Part shown: piece by piece, positions 26,641-34,546 of the stretch | How positions within the stretch are numbered: position 1 is the stretch's first letter | Layout of the letters: the number at the start of each line of letters is the position of its first letter | Origin: an uncultured Prevotellaceae bacterium | GTDB taxonomy: Bacteria; Bacteroidota; Bacteroidia; Bacteroidales; Muribaculaceae | Reading direction: 5' to 3' | Assembly: GCA_947165675.1 (NCBI GenBank) | Contig: CAMVBJ010000025.1 | Coordinates: forward strand, 1 to 47,240 | DNA length: 47,240 bases | Translations under genes and position numbers: made by a program | Notes under the pieces: model-generated | What the model saw: only the letters and a program-made list of their open reading frames with translations | The model's database searches: none | What the model was told of the DNA's origin: nothing

Positions 26641-27585
26641 ATGAATAGAACCAAGTTTTTCTCAGTTATGGTAGCTGCCTTGCTGGCTGTCATGGCAAGT
26701 GCCCAGAGCAAGGTGTATTACACCAGCGATATTTCCCCTCAATCGCTTGTCAAGATTTACAAGGCCTTGGGTGTTGAGGCCAAGGGCCGTGTGGCTGTTA
26801 AGATCAGCACTGGCGAGGCTGGCAATACTCATTATCTAAGTCCCACTCTTATTCGCGACTTGGTCGGTGAAGTGAATGGTACCATCGTTGAGTGTTGCAC
26901 TGCTTACGGCGGTTCGCGTCAAGACGTGTCGAAGCATTGGCAGACTATCCATGAGCACGGTTTTGATTCCATCTTTGCCGTTGATATCATGGACGAGTTT
27001 GGTCAGATGCGCATTCCTGTCAAGGATCGCACTCACATCAAGTATGACATCGTTGGTGATCACTTGGCCAATTATGACTGGATGATTAACCTTGCTCACT
27101 TCAAGGGGCATGCCATGGGTGGCTATGGTGGCGTGTTGAAGAATGCCTCTATTGGTGTTGCCAGCACCGCAGGCAAGGCCTATATCCATTCTGCTGGTTA
27201 TACCGATGATGCAAGTGACGCATGGAACCACATCGAGAATCAGGACGGTTTTCTCGAGTCGATGGCTGCTGCCGCTCAGGCCGTACACAACTACATGGGA
27301 GGTCGCATTATATATATTAATGTGATGAACAATATGTCAGTCGATTGCGACTGTGACGGCACCCCTGACGAGCCCAAGATCAAGGACATGGGCATTATGG
27401 CCAGCCTGGATCCGGTCGCTCTGGATTGGGCTTGTGTCCAGATGGTCATGAATCACAAGGCTAAACCTGGTGATGACAATGCACCACTGATTGAGCGCAT
27501 CAATAGCCGTCATGGAACCCATACCATCGATTGGGCAGAGCACATTGGCCTTGGTTCTAAGAACTATGTCATTGTTAAACTATAA
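26641..27585 (+). CDS. Exported DUF362 family protein
   Basis: 314 residues with a signal peptide (KFFSVMVAALLAVMASAQ). The body fits DUF362 (a domain often annotated with iron-sulfur proteins): VAVKISTGEAGNTHYLSPTL near the start, NLAHFKGHAMGGYGGVLKN in the middle, and the closing VDCDCDG ... GIMASLDPVALDWAC. The CDC and nearby WAC cysteines could bind metal, but no 2[4Fe-4S] ferredoxin motif (CxxCxxCxxxC) is present. The function of the family is not settled. It precedes the alcohol dehydrogenase gene by 32 bases on the same transcript. Confidence 0.82.
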   Translation: MNRTKFFSVMVAALLAVMASAQSKVYYTSDISPQSLVKIYKALGVEAKGRVAVKISTGEAGNTHYLSPTLIRDLVGEVNGTIVECCTAYGGSRQDVSKHWQTIHEHGFDSIFAVDIMDEFGQMRIPVKDRTHIKYDIVGDHLANYDWMINLAHFKGHAMGGYGGVLKNASIGVASTAGKAYIHSAGYTDDASDAWNHIENQDGFLESMAAAAQAVHNYMGGRIIYINVMNNMSVDCDCDGTPDEPKIKDMGIMASLDPVALDWACVQMVMNHKAKPGDDNAPLIERINSRHGTHTIDWAEHIGLGSKNYVIVKL

Positions 27586-27617
27586 GCTGTTAACCACTAA
27601 AAACAACTTACAACTAA

Positions 27618-28790
27618 ATGAACAACTTCATCTATAACATTCCTGTTAAGGTTTATTTTGGAGAGAATCAGTTGCAGCACCTCAGTGAGGAACTTGCAAA
27701 ATTTGGAAAGCGTGTCTTGCTTACCTACGGAGGCGGTTCGATCAAGCGTACAGGTCTTTACGACGCCGTCGTAGCCGAGGTCAAGAAGGCTGGCATGGAG
27801 CTGTTTGAACTCTCAGGAATAGAGCCTAATCCCCGCATCGACAGTGTGCGTCGCGGTGCCCAGATGTGTAAAGAACACCATATTGACGTGCTGCTCGCCG
27901 TTGGTGGCGGTTCGACCATCGATGCAACCAAGTTTATGGCTGCCGGTGCTAAGGTTGACCATGATCCTTGGGACTTCTTCAATGAGAAGTGGGCTCCAAT
28001 AACCGAAGCCTTGCCCATTATCAGTGTATTAACGCTCTCGGCAACGGGTAGCGAGATGGATGCCGGTGGCGTGATCAGCAATCCCGAGACCAACGACAAG
28101 TTGGGCCGTGTGGAGTCTCCCATCCTCTTACCCAAGGTGTCCTTCCTTGACCCGACGGTGACTTATACCGTGAGTGCTTACCAGACAGCCTGTGGCGCTG
28201 CCGACATGCTGTCTCACATCTTTGAGGTCTATTTCAACATGGATGAGGATCTGTACATGCTTGACTGCTTCATGGAGGGAATGATGAAGACCATCATTAA
28301 GTATGCACCCATTGCTATCAAGGAACCTGAGAACTACGAGGCGCGCGCCAACTTAATGTGGACCTCGTCGTGGGCTATCAATGGTTTTATCAATGGTGGC
28401 AAGCGCAAGGCATGGAGTTGCCATCCCATGGAGCATGAGGTATCGGCTTACTATGATATCACTCATGGTCTGGGTTTAGCTATCATCACCCCGAGGTGGA
28501 TGGAATTCTGCTTGAGTGAAAAGACGGTCAGCAAGTATGTGCAATTTGGCGTAAACGTCTTTGGCATCGATGCCAATCAGCCAGCTATGGACATCGCCAA
28601 GCAGGCGATTGAGAAAGTGAAAGAATTCCTCTTCACGACCCTCGGTCTCAAGAGCACGTTCACTGAGCTGGGTATCGGTGACGAGCACATTCGCACCATG
28701 GCGCGCAAGGCTTGTAAGGACAGCGTGTTACCTGGCTTTGTTCCACTCAACAAGGAGGATATAGAAGTCATCTTCCGCAACTGCTTGTGA
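27618..28790 (+). CDS. Iron-containing (YqhD/BdhA-like) NADPH-dependent alcohol dehydrogenase
   Basis: 390 residues without a signal peptide, so it is cytoplasmic, unlike its neighbours. The nucleotide site includes YGGGSIKRTG (residues 37-46) and AVGGGSTIDATKF. The metal ligands expected from E. coli YqhD are all present: D196 and H200 in ADMLSHIFE, H269 in WSCHPMEHE and H283 in DITHGLG, the last two 14 apart as in YqhD. Such enzymes reduce short-chain and toxic aldehydes (butanal, acrolein, lipid-peroxidation products) with NADPH. In E. coli yqhD is switched on by the AraC-family regulator YqhC, a useful parallel for the operators in this cluster. Second gene of the DUF362 operon. Confidence 0.9.
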   Translation: MNNFIYNIPVKVYFGENQLQHLSEELAKFGKRVLLTYGGGSIKRTGLYDAVVAEVKKAGMELFELSGIEPNPRIDSVRRGAQMCKEHHIDVLLAVGGGSTIDATKFMAAGAKVDHDPWDFFNEKWAPITEALPIISVLTLSATGSEMDAGGVISNPETNDKLGRVESPILLPKVSFLDPTVTYTVSAYQTACGAADMLSHIFEVYFNMDEDLYMLDCFMEGMMKTIIKYAPIAIKEPENYEARANLMWTSSWAINGFINGGKRKAWSCHPMEHEVSAYYDITHGLGLAIITPRWMEFCLSEKTVSKYVQFGVNVFGIDANQPAMDIAKQAIEKVKEFLFTTLGLKSTFTELGIGDEHIRTMARKACKDSVLPGFVPLNKEDIEVIFRNCL

Positions 28791-28827
28791 TCAGCAGGTC
28801 ACTTGACTAATTTTACTGAATTCACGT

Positions 28828-28865
28828 CAACCCATGGCTCATCAAACATGGGTTGGCGCGGTTTT
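28828..28865 (+). terminator. Hairpin terminator after the alcohol dehydrogenase
   Basis: CAACCCATG (28828-28836) and CATGGGTTG (28847-28855) form a perfect 9-bp stem with a TTTT six bases later. The T-tract is short. Confidence 0.6.
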
Positions 28866-28881
28866 CATGAAATATGTTTTT

Positions 28882-28947
28882 CGGTATTTTGTGTAAAATA
28901 TTCGGTAAAATAGGTAATATGTGCTGGGAAAAAACGTTATAATTTTG
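28882..28947 (+). promoter_or_regulatory. Direct-repeat operator and promoter of the CMD-cupin gene
   Basis: CGGTATTTTGTGTA (28882-28895) and CGGTAAAATAGGTA (28903-28916) are 21 bp apart with spacer AAATATT, the same seven bases as at 24780. The -7 box TAATTTTG is at 28940-28947, again 37 bp from the start of the second repeat. No -33 TTG is present here, so this promoter should depend on the activator. Confidence 0.78.
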
Positions 28948-28976
28948 CGGTTGTGAAATTATAATTCCTGCTAACA

Positions 28977-30089
28977 ATGAACAGAATCAATCACTTGACT
29001 ACATTTTTTCTTATTGTATTATTTGTAATGATGTCAACATCAAACTATATTAATGCGCAGTCTCAAATGAATATCAAGAAGCAAAACTTGGCTACCATAG
29101 CCGCTCTCGAGGCTCGCGGTGACCTCAAAAGACTTGAACCGGCTATCAATCAGGCTTTGGATAACGGATTGACGGTTAATCAGGTCAAGGAAGCACTTTC
29201 ACAGTTGTATGCTTACACTGGCTTTCCTCGTTCTCTCAATGCCTTAGGCGTGCTGCAGCGTGTTGTGGCCGATCGTGAGCATCAGGGTAAGACCACCACG
29301 GTGGGTCCCGATGCTGCACCACTGCCACAGGACTATGATGCTCTCAAGCAAGGTACCGTAGTGCAGACCCGTCTCACGGGACAGCCCTTTGACTATGAGT
29401 TTGCGCCTCAGACCGACTATTACCTCAAGGCACATCTTTTTGGCGACATCTTTGCCCGCAATGTGCTCAGTGAGGCCGAGCGGGAAATCGTCACTGTGAG
29501 TGCTATTTCGTCACTTGAGGGATGTGAACCACAGTTAATTGCCCACGTGCGTGGTGCCCGCAATATGGGTGTTACCGACGATGAACTGCATGCGATTCCT
29601 CAAGTGCTGGCTGCTAACGTGGGAGCCACCGAGGCTTGGCGTGCACGCAAGGCGATCGCAACTGTCTATGGCGAGAATATGACTGAAGGCCGTCCTAACG
29701 ATGGCACATGGCCTCGTGGTGACTTCAATTCCGACTACGCCCAATATTTCATTGGCAACAGCTACATTGCTCCGCTTGACAGCGAGAACGGTGGCCCTGT
29801 TAACGTAACCTTTGAGCCTGGATGCCGCAACAACTGGCACGTCCACCACAAGGCAGTGCAGGTGCTCATCTGCGTTGATGGCAGGGGCTGGTATCAGGAG
29901 TGGGGCAAATCACCTGTCGAGCTGAAGCCTGGTGTTGTGATTGCAATTCCCGAGGGGGTGAAGCATTGGCATGGTGCAGCCCGTGACAGTTGGTTCCAGC
30001 ACATCACCTACATGACTCGTGTCGAGCCGGACTCAAAAACCGACTGGCTGGAGCCTGTATTGGATGATGTTTACAGAAAATTACCTTGA
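28977..30089 (+). CDS. Exported carboxymuconolactone decarboxylase-like / cupin fusion protein
   Basis: 370 residues. A hydrophobic leader (NHLTTFFLIVLFVMMSTSNY, ending INAQ) is followed by two helical CMD-like units (about 38-100 and 150-225: LSEAEREIVTVSAISSLEG, ARNMGVTDDELHAIPQVL) and a C-terminal cupin (about 270-350). The cupin shows a metal site: H288 and H290 in NNWHVHHKA, and H330/H332 in GVKHWHGA. The CxxC of AhpD-type peroxidases is missing; the second unit has a single Cys (EGCEPQ). A role in lactone or peroxide handling outside the cytoplasm is a guess from fold alone. Met31 (29067, MNIKKQN) looks like an ancestral cytosolic start. Single-gene unit under the shared operator. Confidence 0.83.
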   Translation: MNRINHLTTFFLIVLFVMMSTSNYINAQSQMNIKKQNLATIAALEARGDLKRLEPAINQALDNGLTVNQVKEALSQLYAYTGFPRSLNALGVLQRVVADREHQGKTTTVGPDAAPLPQDYDALKQGTVVQTRLTGQPFDYEFAPQTDYYLKAHLFGDIFARNVLSEAEREIVTVSAISSLEGCEPQLIAHVRGARNMGVTDDELHAIPQVLAANVGATEAWRARKAIATVYGENMTEGRPNDGTWPRGDFNSDYAQYFIGNSYIAPLDSENGGPVNVTFEPGCRNNWHVHHKAVQVLICVDGRGWYQEWGKSPVELKPGVVIAIPEGVKHWHGAARDSWFQHITYMTRVEPDSKTDWLEPVLDDVYRKLP

Positions 30090-30115
30090 TTTCGTTGAAA
30101 ATTAAGGATATTTTG

Positions 30116-30145
30116 TTTGCAAATGAAAAAAAAACTGTATATTTG
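30116..30145 (+). promoter_or_regulatory. Promoter of the orphan transcript
   Basis: TTTG at 30116-30119, an 18-nt gap and TATATTTG at 30138-30145 make a good two-box Bacteroidota promoter. It lies 49-56 nt past the CMD-cupin stop codon, with no gene starting nearby. Confidence 0.65.
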
Positions 30146-30151
30146 CACCGC

Positions 30152-30362
30152 TGAAAGAATGAACGCTGATTTGTAGGATTACGTTGAACTCTTTCAGTAA
30201 GCGATAAGTTTCCTGAATATAAAACGTAAGTCAGAAAACTCTTTTCATAATTATACTACTTAAAAGTTTTTGCATCAATTCTATTCAAGTTAAAAGTTAA
30301 TAAATTTGGAGAAATGTTATTTGCGAAGGGTTCGTCACGCGTGAGCGCAGCGAACCTTTTTT
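30152..30362 (+). ncRNA. Candidate non-coding RNA of about 210 nt
   Basis: A complete promoter upstream and an intrinsic terminator at the end bracket about 210 nt with no plausible protein; the first ATG frame stops after five codons. CTGAAAGA (30151-30158) can pair with TCTTTCAG (30190-30197), giving a 5' hairpin with a 31-nt loop. The centre is A/T-rich and unstructured by eye. The size fits 6S-like or other Bacteroidales small RNAs, but I cannot assign a family. It could also be a terminated leader of the TonB receptor gene, although that gene has its own -7 box 115 nt after the terminator. Confidence 0.5.
30326..30362 (+). terminator. Intrinsic terminator of the orphan transcript
   Basis: AAGGGTTCG (30326-30334) pairs with CGAACCTTT (30351-30359, one G-U pair). 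The loop contains the palindrome TCACGCGTGA. A run of T ends at 30362. Confidence 0.8.
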
Positions 30363-30476
30363 GTTTTCATTCTGTGGATGTTTCCTTGCCCGCCAATGAT
30401 GAAAAATAACCGATAATAGTGTGTTTATTGTCAAAATTCCCAATTTTTGGCTATCGTGTTGTCTGATGCGGGGTTG

Positions 30477-30484
30477 TAATTTTG
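30477..30484 (+). promoter_or_regulatory. -7 box of the TonB receptor operon
   Basis: TAATTTTG. The in-frame ATG at 30482 lies inside this box and cannot be in the mRNA, so translation must start at the ATG at 30521. Confidence 0.65.
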
Positions 30485-30520
30485 CAATACGAAATTACAA
30501 CATGGCGCTATAGTCAAGAA

Positions 30521-33256
30521 ATGAAACAATACATATTAATGAACCTGTTGCTGCTCACTTCGCTGTATGGGGGTGCTTATACCCTACGCGGCTCGGTGAG
30601 CGATGCACAGACCCATGAACGCATCCCCTTTGCAACAGTAACGATCAACCCTGGCAAACACGTCACCCAGACCGATGCGTCGGGTAACTTCTACTTGAAC
30701 CTCGACGGCGGTGATTACACGGTTAACGTCTCATTTGTGGGTTATAAATCCTACAAGATTCAACTTGTCATCAGCAGCGACCGCACGCTCGATGTGCTCA
30801 TTGACGAGGATAGTCATGTCCTGGGCGATGTTGTGGTCACTGCCAAGGAATCTACGGGTATAACCAGCACCTCGCGCATCGACCGTGATGCGATGGCTCA
30901 TCTGCAACCCACCAGCTTTGCTGATTTGATGGAGCTTCTGCCAGGTAATATTTCTCATAACCCCAATATGGGATCGGTCAACACCATCAAGTTGCGTGAG
31001 ACTGGCAGCAGCAATGATGATTATGCCATATCTTCGCTGGGAACACTGTTTATGGTCGATGGCGCTCCCATCAATGGTGATGCCAACATGACGAGTGTGC
31101 CTGATGGTAGTGAGTCTGCGCGCGACATAACAGGGAAAGGTGTGGATATGCGTACCCTGAGTACCGACAACATTGAGAGTGTTGAAGTTGTCCGTGGTAT
31201 CCCTTCGGCCGAGTATGGCAATCTTACCAGTGGTATGGTCAATATCAAGCGCATTCGTCGCGCCACGCCCTTCACCGCCCGCTTCAAGGCTGATGAGTAC
31301 AGCAAACTGGTGTCGGCTGGTAAAGGATTCTATCTGGGGAAGACTGGACATATCATGAATGTGGATGCGGGCTACCTTGACAGCAAGGTGGATCCACGCA
31401 ACAATCTGGAAAACTATAAGCGCCTGAATCTGTCGGCTCGTTTCAACTTGCGCTTTGAGCACCCGGCAGTCACGACGTCATGGATTACGGGCATTGATTA
31501 TACTGGCTCTTTTGATAATGCCAAGGAAGATCCCGACTTGAGCTACCGTAAGGTTGATGAGTACAAGTCTCGTTATAATCGCTGGAATTATACCAGCGAC
31601 CTGACGTTCTCTTTCGCCCGCCTTTCTTGGCTCAAGAGCTTGAATGTCAATACCTCGGTAAGCTACCAGCATGATCGATTGGAGCGCAATAAGCAAGTGG
31701 CTCCACAACGAGCCTCGGTAGCTCCCACTACAATGTCCGAGGGGGAACATGATGGTCAGTACCTGCTCAATGAATATGTCGCCAACTATGTGAGTGATGG
31801 CAAGCCTCTCAATATTTTCATCAAAGCCAAGGCTGAGGGCGCATGGGATTTTTCTTCCATCAAGAATGCTTACAAGGTGGGGCTTGAATGGACCTTTTCC
31901 AAGAATTATGGTGATGGACAGGTCTATGACCTCACCCGACCCTTGGGTGCCTCATGGACAACGCGACCTCGTGCCTATAAGGATATTCCCTCCCTTAACG
32001 TTCTCTCGTTCTATATTGAGGATCACATCACTGCCCACCTTGGGACTACTACGCTCGAAACCCAGTTAGGTGTGCGTTCCATCCAGTTGCCGGGCATCGA
32101 TAACCGTTACTACCTGAATAACCGTCCATTTTTTGATCCTCGCATTAACGTGAAATGGACATTGCCAGTGATTCATATCAGCAATCGTGAACTTCACACT
32201 TATTTGGCAGGTGGATATGGCCTGACAACCAAGATGCCCACTATCAACCACTTGTTCCCACAAGTCAATTACCATGACTTCATCCAGTTGAACTACTATG
32301 ATGTCAATGACCCCGTGAACCGCAGCCGCATCAGCTTGCGCACCTATATTGATGATGTTACCAACTATGATCTAAAGCCTGCTCGAAATCACAAGTGGGA
32401 AATCCGTGTGGGTGCCAATATCGGACGTAACAGCTTCTCAGTCACTTATTTCAATGAGAAGATGCGTTCTGGCTACCGCTATAGTGCCTATTACAAGCCT
32501 TACAGTTACCGTTGGTATGACGTGAGTGCAATCAATCCGATGACCCTGACCGAGCCGCCTGCTCTGGAAGATTTACCCTATGAGGACCGGAATGTGTTAG
32601 GTGGCTATAGCAAGCAGACTAATGGCAGTCGACTTGACAAGGAGGGTATTGAGTGGGTCATTACCACTGCCCGTTGGCAACCCATCGCGACTGCGCTCAC
32701 CATAACTGGTGCATGGTTCCGCTCGACCTACACCAATTCCCAGATGATGTACAGCCCCGTGAGCGATGTGGTGGATAACGTCATCGTGAGCAACCGTTAT
32801 GTGGGTCTGTATGACTGGAATGACGGCCGTGTCAATGAGCAGTTGAACACCAACTTCATGTTTGATACTCAAGTAAAGCGATGGGGCTTGGTTTTTACTA
32901 CCAACATCCAGTGCATGTGGTTTGAGAGTACGCGTCGCTTGTCTCAGGATGGAACGCCTGTTTCTTATATAGATGTAGCCGATGGTCTGCTACATCCCTA
33001 CACCGTTGAGATGCAGAGCGACCCTCTGTTGCAATTCCTCACGAAGTATTATAACAGCGATGTGTATAAGCGCCAGACAACACCCACAGCGGTTTATCTC
33101 AACCTCAAGGCGACCAAGGAAATCGGTAAGTGCTTGAAGGTGGCGGTCTTTGTCAACCGCATCCTTGACTACTTGCCCGACTATAAGTCCAACGGCCTTA
33201 CCATTCGTCGCAGCAGTGACCCTTACTTCGGTATGGAACTTAATTTCTTGCTATAA
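30521..33256 (+). CDS. TonB-dependent outer-membrane receptor with carboxypeptidase-like regulatory domain
   Basis: 911 residues from the Met at 30521, which begins a signal peptide (MKQYILMNLLLLTSLYGGAY). Next is a carboxypeptidase-regulatory-like beta domain (LRGSVSDAQTHERIPFATVTI ... VSFVGYKSYKI), then the plug (VLGDVVVTAKES, FMVDGAPINGD, IESVEVVRGIPSAEYGNLTSGMVNI) and a 22-strand barrel ending in SSDPYFGMELNFLL with the usual terminal aromatic. It lacks a SusD partner; instead a lipoprotein, a barrel protein and an M16 protease follow on one transcript. This suggests import of a protein, peptide or metal complex rather than a glycan. The ligand is unknown. Confidence 0.9.
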   Translation: MKQYILMNLLLLTSLYGGAYTLRGSVSDAQTHERIPFATVTINPGKHVTQTDASGNFYLNLDGGDYTVNVSFVGYKSYKIQLVISSDRTLDVLIDEDSHVLGDVVVTAKESTGITSTSRIDRDAMAHLQPTSFADLMELLPGNISHNPNMGSVNTIKLRETGSSNDDYAISSLGTLFMVDGAPINGDANMTSVPDGSESARDITGKGVDMRTLSTDNIESVEVVRGIPSAEYGNLTSGMVNIKRIRRATPFTARFKADEYSKLVSAGKGFYLGKTGHIMNVDAGYLDSKVDPRNNLENYKRLNLSARFNLRFEHPAVTTSWITGIDYTGSFDNAKEDPDLSYRKVDEYKSRYNRWNYTSDLTFSFARLSWLKSLNVNTSVSYQHDRLERNKQVAPQRASVAPTTMSEGEHDGQYLLNEYVANYVSDGKPLNIFIKAKAEGAWDFSSIKNAYKVGLEWTFSKNYGDGQVYDLTRPLGASWTTRPRAYKDIPSLNVLSFYIEDHITAHLGTTTLETQLGVRSIQLPGIDNRYYLNNRPFFDPRINVKWTLPVIHISNRELHTYLAGGYGLTTKMPTINHLFPQVNYHDFIQLNYYDVNDPVNRSRISLRTYIDDVTNYDLKPARNHKWEIRVGANIGRNSFSVTYFNEKMRSGYRYSAYYKPYSYRWYDVSAINPMTLTEPPALEDLPYEDRNVLGGYSKQTNGSRLDKEGIEWVITTARWQPIATALTITGAWFRSTYTNSQMMYSPVSDVVDNVIVSNRYVGLYDWNDGRVNEQLNTNFMFDTQVKRWGLVFTTNIQCMWFESTRRLSQDGTPVSYIDVADGLLHPYTVEMQSDPLLQFLTKYYNSDVYKRQTTPTAVYLNLKATKEIGKCLKVAVFVNRILDYLPDYKSNGLTIRRSSDPYFGMELNFLL

Positions 33257-33279
33257 ACCAATAAATTATAATGATTACG

Positions 33280-34545
33280 ATGAAGAGAATACTTTTTCTG
33301 TTATCCTTAATGATGCTTGTCACTTCCTGTGACGACAAGCTCGATGAAAATTTAGCTTATTATACCCCTGATATCTTGATTGACTTGCCCCTTGACCTGC
33401 AAGGAGCTACCATCACTACCCAACAGCTTGAGGTAAAGGACGTCTCGACGGGTCGTAAGGTCATCTACTCTGATCTCAAGGACGTTTCCTTGAAGACGGG
33501 TTTGTATGACATGGGCTATGAAGCCCAGGTAGTTAAGGATGGTGAAAACCGTCATGTTACAGCTTATGTCCAGTCAGTACAGATTTCGGAGTCGAACCGT
33601 GCGGTGACTTTACCCGCCTTTGAGAGTTTAGTCACTGATGACTTCATTATTGAGGAAATCTTTTTTACAGGCACGTTACAGACGTCTGGTAACCAGTACT
33701 ATGGCGATGATTATATCAAGATTTACAATAATACAGACCATGTGCTCTATGCCGATGGCATCACTTTGTTGGAGTCCAAGTTCACGACAACTGATAAGTA
33801 TGACTATGACCCTGACATCATGGGTGAGGCAATGACTGTCCAAGCCATCTATACTATTCCCGGGAGTGGGACCGATTATCCCGTGCAGCCTGGTGAGAGC
33901 ATTATTCTTGCTGACACGGGAATCGATCACAAGGTGGCCAACCCCAATAGCTTTGACTTGAGCAACGCCGACTGGGAGTGGTATGATGTTTCCAATACAG
34001 CTTCCCACATGGACATTGACAGTCCCACAGTGCCCAATCTGGACAAGTGGTATTGCTACACCCAGTCATTCTATGTGTTACACAATCGTGGCTTCCGGGC
34101 CTTGGCTATTGCTCGTATACCGGTGGATAAGGAACAATACCTTGCCAATTATTCTTATACCTATAATTATGTTGTAGTTAACGCGTCAGGCACGTTCCCC
34201 ATGACCCAGAAGGCTTACAAGGTGCCCAACGCCTGGATTATCGATGCAGTGAACTGCAGTGTCGAGTCTGAATATGCCTGGAATGTCACAGCTCCTCAAC
34301 TGGACCGTGGATGGACCTACTGTGGCACTGTTGACCACGACAAGTCACGCTATTTCCACAGTGTGCGTCGCAAGATGCTTTACCTCAAGGATGGCCGTCC
34401 CTATCTCAAGGACACCAATAATTCGACCGAGGATTTCAACCCCTATTGCATCCCCAGCCTGATTGAGGAACAGGGCACTGTCATCGACATGGACGGTAAC
34501 CATGTTGCAGGCATGACATGGGATGGCGTGATCGCTAAGGAATGA
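33280..34545 (+). CDS. DUF4876 family lipoprotein
   Basis: 421 residues from the Met at 33280 (MKRILFLLSLMMLVTSC). The lipobox ends at Cys17, followed by Asp residues, so it is a lipoprotein, probably surface-exposed. The mature protein is beta-rich, with LDLQGATITTQQLEVKDVS near the start and several acidic Tyr-rich segments (DDYIKIYNNTDHVLYADGI). It fits the DUF4876 family, usually encoded beside TonB receptors in Bacteroidales. By position it may act as a substrate-binding lid, as SusD does for SusC; that is inference. The receptor stop is 23 bases upstream and the next gene starts two bases after this stop. Confidence 0.8.
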   Translation: MKRILFLLSLMMLVTSCDDKLDENLAYYTPDILIDLPLDLQGATITTQQLEVKDVSTGRKVIYSDLKDVSLKTGLYDMGYEAQVVKDGENRHVTAYVQSVQISESNRAVTLPAFESLVTDDFIIEEIFFTGTLQTSGNQYYGDDYIKIYNNTDHVLYADGITLLESKFTTTDKYDYDPDIMGEAMTVQAIYTIPGSGTDYPVQPGESIILADTGIDHKVANPNSFDLSNADWEWYDVSNTASHMDIDSPTVPNLDKWYCYTQSFYVLHNRGFRALAIARIPVDKEQYLANYSYTYNYVVVNASGTFPMTQKAYKVPNAWIIDAVNCSVESEYAWNVTAPQLDRGWTYCGTVDHDKSRYFHSVRRKMLYLKDGRPYLKDTNNSTEDFNPYCIPSLIEEQGTVIDMDGNHVAGMTWDGVIAKE

Positions 34546-34546
34546 C

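Noticed and set aside
30411-30484. Membership of the TonB receptor promoter in the CGGTA operator group
   Set aside because: CCAATTTTTGGCTA at 30440 is only a loose match and no partner lies 21 bp upstream.
30482-30520. Upstream ATG extending the TonB receptor by 13 residues
   Set aside because: This ATG lies inside the TAATTTTG promoter box, and the signal peptide begins cleanly at the Met at 30521.
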